Shown in pieces: positions 15,581-21,292 of a stretch of DNA of 21,292 nt (its first letter is position 1; each line of letters begins with the position of its first letter). The translations under genes were made by a program, and so were the position numbers. Under the pieces are notes generated by a model. The model was not told the origin of the DNA. It did not search any database and saw only the letters and a list, made by a program, of their open reading frames with translations. The DNA is taken from assembly GCA_947483345.1 (NCBI GenBank), contig CANKNL010000016.1, forward strand, positions 1 to 21,292. Direction: 5' to 3'. Origin of the DNA: Chitinophagaceae bacterium. Its GTDB lineage: Bacteria > Bacteroidota > Bacteroidia > Chitinophagales > Chitinophagaceae.

Positions 15581-15676
15581 ATGTTTAACTAATTTATTAT
15601 AAAATTAAACAATTGTTTTTTGTAAACTGTTCAATTTGTTTAATTTTTTTGTTAAAAAATTAAACAAATTGAACAG
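15581..15676 (-). promoter_or_regulatory. Operator-like region before the ECF sigma gene with a 23-bp perfect dyad
   Basis: Between the regulator stop (15717) and the sigma start (15575) is a perfect inverted repeat: left arm 15627-15649, 4-nt centre TGTT, right arm 15654-15676. The arm core is TTTGTTTAATT. The octamer TTGTTTAA appears at 15636-15643 and, inverted, at 15660-15667 and 15605-15612, with a near copy (ATGTTTAA) at 15581-15588. The same octamer lies twice at the promoter of the MerR-type gene. This looks like a regulator binding region controlling the sigma gene. It is A/T-only in most of the stem, so it is a poor intrinsic terminator, though on the - strand it could still attenuate read-through from the regulator gene. 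Confidence 0.6.
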
Positions 15677-15716
15677 CAATAGCTTTATATAATATGATTA
15701 ATAATACTATATACCA

Positions 15717-16595
15717 TTACAAATCAGACAAAAATGCCATAACCTCAGCGTATGATTTTTTGAAGTTAATTGGGGGAAGTATCTTTTTTTCGTAGGTATT
15801 TGTCAACTGTCCTGAAATAATTACAGGCGTTTTGGGGAAATATTTACTGAGTCCGGTAATAAATTTATCAAAATTAAACCTGGCCCCAACTGTAGTTAAA
15901 TGGGTATAGATGTAATCCGGTTGTTTTACACTTGCCAGATATGCCACATCTTTTAAAGGGATACTGCAACCCAGATAAATGGTGGTTACGCCCTTATTTT
16001 TCAACATATAATTCATAAAAAGCAGGCTTAGCTCATGATATTCATTTTCTGGAAGAAACAATAAGACCGATTTATCTATTTTAACAGTGTTGGTTACACG
16101 ATCAATACCAACGATCAGTTTTTGGCGAATTATATTAGTAACAAAATGCTCCTGACCAGGATTAATATGACCGGTTAACCAGAGCATACCTATTTTTTCA
16201 AGAAATGGAAATATAATCTGAGTGATCGTTTTTTCTATACCTTTTGTTTCAATGCAGTCGTTTAATATAATCTCAAAATTTTCAATTTCGAGGTCTACCA
16301 TATTTTTAATCAGTGCATTTATTAGTCTTTCATAAAGTGCATCCAGCTGATTTAAAGAAAGAATTTTTTCATTCATTTCGCTTTCTGTCATCTTATCAAT
16401 ATGCGAAATTTTAAAACCAAATTTATTGAGTATGGCAACATTAAGTAATGTCTTCAATTCCTCATTACTGTAATACCTGATATTTGTATCGGTACGATGT
16501 GGTTTTAAAAAGCTATACCGCTGTTCCCAAATACGAATGGTGTGAGCCTTTATGCCCGACAGATTTTCAAGATCCTTAATAGTAAAAGCATGCAT
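15717..16595 (-). CDS. MerR-family regulator with cobalamin-binding-like domain (CarH/LitR type)
   Basis: With the ATG at 16595 the product has 292 residues and begins MHAFTIKDLENLSGIKAHTI, the normal MerR winged-helix N-terminus (IRIWEQRY, then IRYYSNEEL). A longer frame from TTG 16670 exists but runs through the promoter and operator sequences and is rejected. After the DNA-binding domain comes a four-helix region holding Trp-x9-Glu-His (W-LTGHINPGQ-EH), the motif that caps the upper face of cobalamin in CarH. A Rossmann-like domain then has PENEYHELS, giving the E-x-H lower-ligand motif (the usual Gly two residues after is Ser). Known relatives are adenosylcobalamin-dependent light-sensing repressors of carotenoid genes. 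Position next to an ECF sigma factor and crtI supports that role. Cobalamin binding itself is inferred. Confidence 0.88.
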   Translation of the reverse strand: MHAFTIKDLENLSGIKAHTIRIWEQRYSFLKPHRTDTNIRYYSNEELKTLLNVAILNKFGFKISHIDKMTESEMNEKILSLNQLDALYERLINALIKNMVDLEIENFEIILNDCIETKGIEKTITQIIFPFLEKIGMLWLTGHINPGQEHFVTNIIRQKLIVGIDRVTNTVKIDKSVLLFLPENEYHELSLLFMNYMLKNKGVTTIYLGCSIPLKDVAYLASVKQPDYIYTHLTTVGARFNFDKFITGLSKYFPKTPVIISGQLTNTYEKKILPPINFKKSYAEVMAFLSDL

Positions 16596-16635
16596 AATTG
16601 TTGATTTATCTAAGCATATTACAACCAGGGGCTCT

Positions 16636-16675
16636 AATTGTTTAACAATACCTGAATAATTGTTTAACAAAGTTA
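16636..16675 (-). promoter_or_regulatory. Promoter and paired operators of the MerR-type gene
   Basis: On the - strand, TAACTTTG (16675 down to 16668) matches the -7 element TAnnTTTG. No clear -33 box is seen upstream. The 13-mer AATTGTTTAACAA occurs twice in direct orientation, at 16636-16648 and 16658-16670, exactly 22 bp apart (two helical turns). Each is almost palindromic (TTGTT-T-AACAA). The second copy overlaps the -7 box and the first lies just downstream of the expected start. Binding here would block transcription, which points to autorepression. Confidence 0.6.
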
Positions 16676-16685
16676 ATGTATTCGC

Positions 16686-17342
16686 TTAAAAAGGGCGCAG
16701 AGGCAGGTCTTTGTAGATTTTATGGGCCAATGTATTTTTGGGAACCACTATTGACCAGGCGGTAAGAAAAATGATCATAAAATCAGTATATAGCGATGCC
16801 TTCTTTTGATACCACAATTCCAAATCACCTTTATATGGATAAATGCGGGCATACATCGCTTTGGGATCTTCGGCATCGGAAATAAGCTTTTCTTCATCCC
16901 GAAAAATGAGTGACCCTATACCGGTAATACCCGGTTTACAATTATAAATTACCTGTTGAACACGGTTGGGGTAAACCTTAAAACTAACCTCCATTAATGG
17001 TCTGGGGCCTACAATGCTCATATCTCCTTTAAACACATTAATGATCTGTGGTAATTCATTGATTTTTGTGATCCGCAAAAGCTTTCCAAATTTTGTAACC
17101 CGGGGATCATGTCGTAAAGTAATTTCTCCGGTACCCATGTTAGGACTGTTTTTGATCATCGTTGCAAATTTCCAGATCTTGAAAAGACGATTCTTATATC
17201 CCATCCTATTTTGAAAATAAAAAACTTCATGTTCACCTGTGAGTAATAATACTAAGATGGCAAAAATAATTATGGGCGATAGCAGGATTAATGCCATGGA
17301 TGCAATTATGATATCCGTGATTCTTTTTAAGAATTTGTACAT
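16686..17342 (-). CDS. Polyprenyl-phosphate sugar-1-phosphate transferase (PglC/WcaJ family)
   Basis: A 218-residue initiating transferase that would move a sugar phosphate from a nucleotide sugar to undecaprenyl phosphate, starting a surface glycan. It has one N-terminal membrane helix (ITDIIIASMALILLSPIIIF), the segment QNRMGYKNRLFKIWKFATM, LRHDPRVTKFGKLLR and the family block KINELPQIINVFKGDMSIVGPRPL. In PglC the corresponding block is DELPQ, where Asp of the Asp-Glu pair is the nucleophile; here that residue is Asn95 followed by Glu96. The codon is AAT, read directly. Variants with Asn may be a natural subfamily, so loss of activity should not be assumed. It ends the polysaccharide block and lies just upstream of the MerR-type promoter. 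Confidence 0.9.
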   Translation of the reverse strand: MYKFLKRITDIIIASMALILLSPIIIFAILVLLLTGEHEVFYFQNRMGYKNRLFKIWKFATMIKNSPNMGTGEITLRHDPRVTKFGKLLRITKINELPQIINVFKGDMSIVGPRPLMEVSFKVYPNRVQQVIYNCKPGITGIGSLIFRDEEKLISDAEDPKAMYARIYPYKGDLELWYQKKASLYTDFMIIFLTAWSIVVPKNTLAHKIYKDLPLRPF

Positions 17343-17348
17343 ATTTAA

Positions 17349-17421
17349 CAGTTGGCAGTTAACAGTGGGCAGAAGACAGTAGGCAGAAGCTGCTTGCTTT
17401 TAAATTGCAAGCTGCCAACTG
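17349..17421. repeat. Degenerate heptad repeats and inverted repeat between two glycan genes
   Basis: The 93-bp gap between the aminotransferase and the sugar transferase holds about six 7-bp units of the form AGTNGGC (agttggc, agttaac, agtgggc, agaagac, agtaggc, agaagc) at 17350-17390. The 10-mer CAGTTGGCAG at 17349-17358 is repeated inverted as CTGCCAACTG at 17412-17421. An inner hairpin GCTTGC/GCAAGC (17392-17397 and 17407-17412) has a 9-nt loop. There is no U-run, so it is not a standard terminator. Confidence 0.65.
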
Positions 17422-17435
17422 CGAATTGCAAACTG

Positions 17436-18566
17436 CTAAAAAACTTCTTTTATCTTTTCGCAAACAGCTTTCAGCTCTTCATTGGTAATATTTGTTGAGC
17501 AGGGAATACTCAAGCAGCGTTGATACACAAAATCAGAACGGTTATTTTTATTATAGAAAATATTGCCGGTAAACATACGCAGTTGATTCATGGGCACCCA
17601 AAATGGACGGCTCTGCATCTTGTTATCATTCAGTATGTTCAATACGGCTTTTTGTTTTTCTGTCATGATGGTAGGCAACCAGCAATTGGGATTTACATCA
17701 TCAGCAACTTCCTGAAAATGGATATCGCCAACAGCCTGCAATTCTTTTTTATAAAAATCCATTACCTCCTGCTTCCGTTTAATAAATCCGGGCAGTTGTT
17801 CCATTTGCGCCACACCCATAGCGGCAGCCACATTTACCAGGCGGTAGTTGTACCCAATTTCATCATGCACATATTCAAACGGGTCGCTCTTGGCCTGGGT
17901 GGTTAAATGTTTGGCTTTTTTGGCCAATGCCTCATCATCGGTTACGATCATACCGCCGCCACCGGTTGTAATTATTTTATTGCCGTTATAACTGAAAGTG
18001 CCCATCAAACCAAAGCTGCCCGCATGTTTTCCTTTATAATAAGAACCCAATGCTTCGGTACTGTCTTCTATAACTGTAACATTATTTTGCTTGGCCAAAG
18101 CAATCAGCCGGTCCATATCGCACATATTACCCAATACGTGAACAGGCATTAACACAGGAATTCTTCTGCCGTCTTTTTTATAATAACAAACGCCGTTTCG
18201 CTGTTCCGTTTCTTCTTCAAAAAACTGTTGCAAAAGATCCAGGTCCATTTGCCATGATCCGGGATCTGTATCAATAAGTATCGGATCGGCACCGGTATAT
18301 TTAATGGAATTGCAGGTGGCAATAAAAGTGATGTTTGGGGTAATCACATAATCATCAGCATTAACGCCCATCATCACCAAACAGATATGCAGAGCGGTTG
18401 TACCACTGCTGGTGGCTACGGCGTATTTGGTGCCTGCAAATTCGGCACTCATTTTTTCAAACTGATCAACATAGGCACCCACACTGCTAACCCAACCTGT
18501 GTCCAGGCAGTCCTTAACATATTTCCATTCATTGCCGGCTATGTTTGGTCCACTGAGTAAAAGCAT
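17436..18566 (-). CDS. DegT/DnrJ/EryC1 sugar aminotransferase, LegC-like
   Basis: A 376-residue PLP-dependent nucleotide-sugar aminotransferase. The Schiff-base lysine is Lys197 in FSYNGNKIITTGGGG, the pyridine-binding Asp is Asp168 in VIEDSTEALGS, and the cofactor phosphate loop is ATSSGTTALH (51-60). The N-terminus, LSGPNIAGNEWKYVKDCLDTGWVSSVG, is what I associate with the LegC branch (UDP-sugar aminotransferases of legionaminic acid synthesis), but no LegI/LegF or NeuB gene is in view, so only the broad family is firm. I choose ATG 18566 because a TAGGTTTG promoter box lies at 18588-18595; the longer TTG-started frame would overlap it. It probably supplies an amino sugar for the glycan started by the neighbouring transferase. 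Confidence 0.88.
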   Translation of the reverse strand: MLLLSGPNIAGNEWKYVKDCLDTGWVSSVGAYVDQFEKMSAEFAGTKYAVATSSGTTALHICLVMMGVNADDYVITPNITFIATCNSIKYTGADPILIDTDPGSWQMDLDLLQQFFEEETEQRNGVCYYKKDGRRIPVLMPVHVLGNMCDMDRLIALAKQNNVTVIEDSTEALGSYYKGKHAGSFGLMGTFSYNGNKIITTGGGGMIVTDDEALAKKAKHLTTQAKSDPFEYVHDEIGYNYRLVNVAAAMGVAQMEQLPGFIKRKQEVMDFYKKELQAVGDIHFQEVADDVNPNCWLPTIMTEKQKAVLNILNDNKMQSRPFWVPMNQLRMFTGNIFYNKNNRSDFVYQRCLSIPCSTNITNEELKAVCEKIKEVF

Positions 18567-18587
18567 AATTGAATTTATTTTGCATTG

Positions 18588-18595
18588 CAAACCTA
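18588..18595 (-). promoter_or_regulatory. -7 promoter box of the aminotransferase gene
   Basis: Read on the - strand this is TAGGTTTG, an exact match to TAnnTTTG. Transcription would start about 15 nt before the ATG at 18566. It follows directly after a terminator hairpin, so the aminotransferase and sugar transferase form their own transcription unit. No clear -33 element is seen. Confidence 0.55.
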
Positions 18596-18596
18596 A

Positions 18597-18633
18597 ATAA
18601 AAAAATTGCTCCAGCCTACAGGAAGGAGCAATT
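18597..18633 (-). terminator. Rho-independent terminator after the epimerase gene
   Basis: AATTGCTCC at 18604-18612 pairs perfectly with GGAGCAATT at 18625-18633 around a 12-nt loop. Read on the - strand the stem is followed by TTTTTTTATTT. It lies 28 bp past the epimerase stop codon and separates that transcript from the aminotransferase. Confidence 0.85.
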
Positions 18634-18661
18634 CATCAACTCTTTTATTTTATTTAATTCA

Positions 18662-19636
18662 TTAGATATTTCTGAATTTTTCTATAAACGAATCGGTAAC
18701 AATACCTGTTTTCAACAACGTATAAATTTCTTTAACACCATCCGGCACTGTTTTGGTGATGGTAAAACCCAGTTCATTTTTTATTTTATCAAAATTAACC
18801 CGGTAATCCCTAGGATCTTCGCTGCTGTCAACATAAATCACATTTACATTGGGTACTACTTTACAAACTTCTTTAATGATCATGCCCTTGGTATAATTCT
18901 CTTCGGTGCTGCCGACATTAAAAACATTTGCTTTTACTTTTTCAACCGGGCTTTCCAGTACCAACACAACCGATCTTGCCAGGTCTTCCACATGGCAATA
19001 AGGCCTCCAGAACTGTTGCCCCCAAATTTCCTGCTCACCATGTACAGCAGCATTGCGGGTAAATTCATTTACGGTTAAATCAAATCGTATCCTGGGAGAA
19101 AACCCATAAACAGTACTGAACCGTAAAGCGGTACTGCACATGTTACTTTCTTTTTTTTCTTCCAGTAAATATTTTTCAAACTTTACCTTTAACTCAGCAT
19201 ATAAAGAAACCGGGTTCAGTTCAGAAGTTTCCACCACAAAAGAATCGGGATCAGACATTTTACCATAATTACTGCAGGTACTTGAAAACACAAAACGTTT
19301 TACGCCGGCAGCTTCTGCTTTATTAAATAACAGAACGGCCCCATCCCAATTGGTTTCATTGGCTTCGAAGCTGAATTTTTTACAGGCCGGGTCGCCTACA
19401 ATAGCAGCCAAATGCGCAATGGCATCAATACCCTTTAACGCCTTATCCACATCATCAGCGTTACGTACATCGCCTTTCATGAATTCAAAATTCGGATTCA
19501 GCATCACATCGTACAATGCATCACCGCCAAATTTTAAAGAGTCGAATGCTCTTACCTGGTAACCTTTACTTAATAACTGCCTCACTAAAACGGAGCCAAT
19601 ATAACCGGCGCCACCTGTAACTAATACCTTCATCAT
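18662..19636 (-). CDS. NAD-dependent nucleotide-sugar epimerase/dehydratase (extended SDR)
   Basis: A 324-residue extended short-chain dehydrogenase. The NAD-binding motif is GGAGYIG (8-14), the active-site Ser/Thr lies in FSSTCSNYG (118-124), and the catalytic pair is Tyr146/Lys150 in YAELK. The domain order and C-terminal GSTEENYTKGMIIKEV region fit GalE-like epimerases, 4,6-dehydratases and reductases. The exact sugar cannot be read. Two adjacent Met codons (19636 and 19633) are both possible starts; MKVLVTGGAGYIG is the more usual beginning. It follows the acyltransferase gene by 72 bp and ends before a good terminator. It probably makes an activated sugar for a surface polysaccharide. 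Confidence 0.92.
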   Translation of the reverse strand: MMKVLVTGGAGYIGSVLVRQLLSKGYQVRAFDSLKFGGDALYDVMLNPNFEFMKGDVRNADDVDKALKGIDAIAHLAAIVGDPACKKFSFEANETNWDGAVLLFNKAEAAGVKRFVFSSTCSNYGKMSDPDSFVVETSELNPVSLYAELKVKFEKYLLEEKKESNMCSTALRFSTVYGFSPRIRFDLTVNEFTRNAAVHGEQEIWGQQFWRPYCHVEDLARSVVLVLESPVEKVKANVFNVGSTEENYTKGMIIKEVCKVVPNVNVIYVDSSEDPRDYRVNFDKIKNELGFTITKTVPDGVKEIYTLLKTGIVTDSFIEKFRNI

Positions 19637-19708
19637 GTATGATTATTTTGCGTTGTAAAGATAAGGGTTTAGGATTAGGGGTTTAATGCCCTTAATCTTT
19701 TAATGACT

Positions 19709-20314
19709 CTATTTTGCTGGTACCCCAACAACAGTAACATTATCCGGCACATTCTTAACCACTACAGCGCCCGCACCTATTATTGCATTGATACCAACTG
19801 TTATTCCCTGCTTAATCACTGCATTGGCGCCTACAAAACTGCCTTTACCAATTTTTACGTTGCCACATAACACAGCACCGGGCCCTATGTGGGCAAAGGC
19901 ACCAACATCACATTCATGTTCTATTATACAACCCGTATTACATATTGCGCCTGTTGCTATTAATGCCAGCGGATTAATGGTAACGTTTGCTGCAATCATT
20001 ACACCATTAGGAGCAATGACTGCGGTTGCATCTATTACTGCAGAAGGATGTATGGCATTTTGTGGAGCCAAATTGTTTTTTTGTAATGCCTCATAAATAT
20101 TCTCCCGGATTATATTATCGCCAATGGCAATAAAAAAGCCATGTTCTTTAATGGCATTTAAACCGGTGGCAGAAATTTCAGTTCCAACATATTGCAGGTT
20201 GAAAGGATTGTATTCTTTTTCAGCCACATCGCAATAACCTGTAATTGGTAAACCAGAGGCATGAAAAATACCATAAGCCACAAATGCATGTCCGCTGTAT
20301 CCTATTAATATCAT
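19709..20314 (-). CDS. NeuD/PglD-family sugar acyltransferase (left-handed beta helix)
   Basis: A 201-residue trimeric acyltransferase. It begins with a small Rossmann-like nucleotide-sugar domain (ILIGYSGHAFVAYGIF), followed from about residue 85 by hexapeptide repeats (AVIDATAVIAPNGVMIAANV...). The segment IIEHECDVGAFAHIGPGAVLCGNVKIG holds the catalytic His region of the PglD/NeuD family. Such enzymes acetylate amino sugars or sialic-acid-like sugars. With an aminotransferase two genes downstream, N-acetylation of an amino sugar, as in PglE-PglD pairs, is plausible. It lies 18 bp after the glycosyltransferase gene, so the two are likely co-transcribed. Confidence 0.9.
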   Translation of the reverse strand: MILIGYSGHAFVAYGIFHASGLPITGYCDVAEKEYNPFNLQYVGTEISATGLNAIKEHGFFIAIGDNIIRENIYEALQKNNLAPQNAIHPSAVIDATAVIAPNGVMIAANVTINPLALIATGAICNTGCIIEHECDVGAFAHIGPGAVLCGNVKIGKGSFVGANAVIKQGITVGINAIIGAGAVVVKNVPDNVTVVGVPAK

Positions 20315-20332
20315 GGTTGTTTTATTATCTGT

Positions 20333-21292
20333 CTAATTTACCAAGGTTTTGTATGCCTCCAGCATATTTTGCCATATATTTTCCTGCCGGTAATTTTCCT
20401 GAATTTCCTGTTGCAGTTTTTTTGCCATGGTTTGCATGTGCTGTGGATGTAACAGGGCATACGTTATCAGCTTATTCATTTGTTCTTCATGGCCGCTTTC
20501 AAAAATTAAACCGGTTTCATTATTGGTTACAATATCAATATTACCGGTGATATCGCTGCAGATTATTGGTAATCCCATGGCACCTGCCTGTAATAATACA
20601 TTTGGAAAACCTTCGCGGTGAGAAGGGAAAACCAAAAAAGTAGCCATCTGCATAAAATATTCCACCTGGTCAGACCAATTGACATGAATAATAGCCGAAT
20701 TGGTTTCAATCTCTTGTAAAATAGCTGCCGGCAGCGGATCTAATGTAGCTTCATATGTTCCAACAAGTATCAGTTTAAGCCTGGTATTATCTTTATGAAG
20801 CTGTGCAAATACACGAACCAGTTCAACTATGCCTTTATCTTTTACCAGTCTGCCAACACAAAGCAGATAGCGATCATCCTTGGAATAATGAATTTGCTCT
20901 TTTATGGCAGCTATACCTATTTGAGTTAATGCGCCAGGGTTAAAACGGTTGATATTTATTCCGTTTGTTGAACCCTTTGCTATGATTTTAAGTTTTTCAG
21001 GCTTACAGAGTTTTTTTTCGGTAATGACATGCATGAGTGACTGGCTGTTTGGCCAAACCTCGCTGGCCGACGCATAAGTTAGCTTTTCAACAAGTTTTAA
21101 AACTTGGTATTTAAAGCCGCTTTCAACCATTAATGGCAACCCGGCAACGGTATGTATTCTAATATTTACAGCACAATATTTTGCAGCCAACATACCCAAT
21201 AACCCTGCTTTTGGGGTATGCGTATGTACGATATCCGGCTTTTCTTTTTTAAAGATTTTTATTAACTGCCATAAACATTTTAAATCCCGAAA
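20333..21292 (-). CDS. Glycosyltransferase family 4, 5' end outside window
   Basis: The frame remains open to the last base of the window, where it reads KEKPDIVHTHTPKAGLLGML, an internal segment of the N-terminal domain of retaining GT-B glycosyltransferases. The gene is therefore cut by the window edge and does not start at the TTG near 21199. About 319 residues are visible. The C-terminal domain has LLCVGRLVKDKGIVELV and the nucleotide-sugar site FPSHREGFPNVLLQAGAMGLPII, where the second Glu of the usual E-x7-E is Gln, a form common in this subgroup. It should add a sugar to the lipid-linked glycan. The acyltransferase gene follows after 18 bp. Confidence 0.9.
   Translation of the reverse strand, partial: FRDLKCLWQLIKIFKKEKPDIVHTHTPKAGLLGMLAAKYCAVNIRIHTVAGLPLMVESGFKYQVLKLVEKLTYASASEVWPNSQSLMHVITEKKLCKPEKLKIIAKGSTNGININRFNPGALTQIGIAAIKEQIHYSKDDRYLLCVGRLVKDKGIVELVRVFAQLHKDNTRLKLILVGTYEATLDPLPAAILQEIETNSAIIHVNWSDQVEYFMQMATFLVFPSHREGFPNVLLQAGAMGLPIICSDITGNIDIVTNNETGLIFESGHEEQMNKLITYALLHPQHMQTMAKKLQQEIQENYRQENIWQNMLEAYKTLVN

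Noticed and set aside
16596..16670. N-terminal extension of the MerR-type gene from TTG 16670
   Set aside because: The extension covers the -7 box and both TTGTTTAA operators, and the ATG at 16595 gives the normal MerR N-terminus.
17520..17906. 128-codon + strand frame opposite the aminotransferase
   Set aside because: Antisense to a conserved PLP enzyme, with composition expected from a mirrored coding sequence.
18567..18590. TTG start at 18590 for the aminotransferase
   Set aside because: It overlaps the TAGGTTTG promoter box; ATG 18566 gives the family-typical N-terminus.
18569..19078. 169-codon frame on the + strand opposite the epimerase gene
   Set aside because: It lies wholly antisense to the end of a clear SDR gene and its terminator, is rich in Phe, Ile and Asn, and has no recognisable domain.
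19665..19705. Hairpin between the acyltransferase and epimerase genes as a - strand terminator
   Set aside because: The stem needs a G-T pair and is not followed by a U-run on the - strand.
1..21292. CRISPR arrays, tRNA or rRNA genes, insertion sequences
   Set aside because: I saw no regular spaced repeats, tRNA-like cloverleaf, transposase motifs or terminal inverted repeats by eye.

Overview
The window looks like a chromosomal segment of a Bacteroidota bacterium, probably a pigmented Chitinophagaceae or Sphingobacteriia relative. The reasons are low G+C, A-rich leaders without strong Shine-Dalgarno sequences, several boxes matching the Bacteroidota promoter element TAnnTTTG, and a carotenoid gene set (CruF hydratase, fused CrtYcd cyclase, CrtZ, CrtD-like desaturase) typical of saproxanthin or flexixanthin makers. 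This taxonomic placement is inference from gene content.

Layout. (1) 1-1646, + strand: the 3' part of a UmuD-like protease gene and a complete umuC. (2) 1647-2126: a mostly noncoding stretch that holds a 51-codon gene at 1841-1996, a candidate precursor or small protein. (3) 2127-3602, +: a CrtD-like carotenoid desaturase with its own promoter. (4) 3729-10064, +: a very tight six-gene operon coding for an ABC-2 exporter (ATPase and permease), a free-standing acyl carrier protein, a condensation/acyltransferase-fold protein, an FAD-dependent oxidoreductase and an AMP-forming acyl ligase. It looks like a dissociated adenylation-carrier-condensation pathway with export, but has no ketosynthase and no thioesterase. 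(5) 10073-16595, -: the carotenoid cluster, in transcription order MerR-type regulator with a cobalamin-binding-like domain, ECF sigma factor, crtI, crtB, idi, cruF, crtZ, crtYcd. It converges on the previous operon with 8 bp between stop codons. (6) 16686-21292, -: surface-polysaccharide genes (family 4 glycosyltransferase cut by the window edge, NeuD/PglD-like acyltransferase, NAD-dependent epimerase, LegC-like aminotransferase, polyprenyl-phosphate sugar transferase).

How the genes may work together. Phytoene synthase and desaturase make lycopene. CrtYcd, CruF, CrtZ and the distant CrtD would make a monocyclic 1'-hydroxy, 3',4'-didehydro, 3-hydroxy carotenoid, that is, saproxanthin. The MerR regulator keeps the Trp-x9-Glu-His motif and the Rossmann-side histidine of CarH/LitR photoreceptors. 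Copies of TTGTTTAA surround its own promoter and the sigma-factor leader, so light- and B12-dependent control is a reasonable hypothesis.

The least explained part is 1841-10064. An acid loaded on the carrier protein by the ligase, perhaps oxidised by the flavoprotein, could be transferred by the condensation-fold protein to an unknown acceptor and the product exported. The acceptor could be the hydroxylated carotenoid made next door, the small peptide encoded upstream, or something not encoded here. The sequence does not decide between these. Secondary curiosities are a UmuD whose catalytic lysine is replaced by arginine, a sugar transferase whose usual catalytic aspartate is asparagine, and three carotenoid genes that must start at TTG or GTG.
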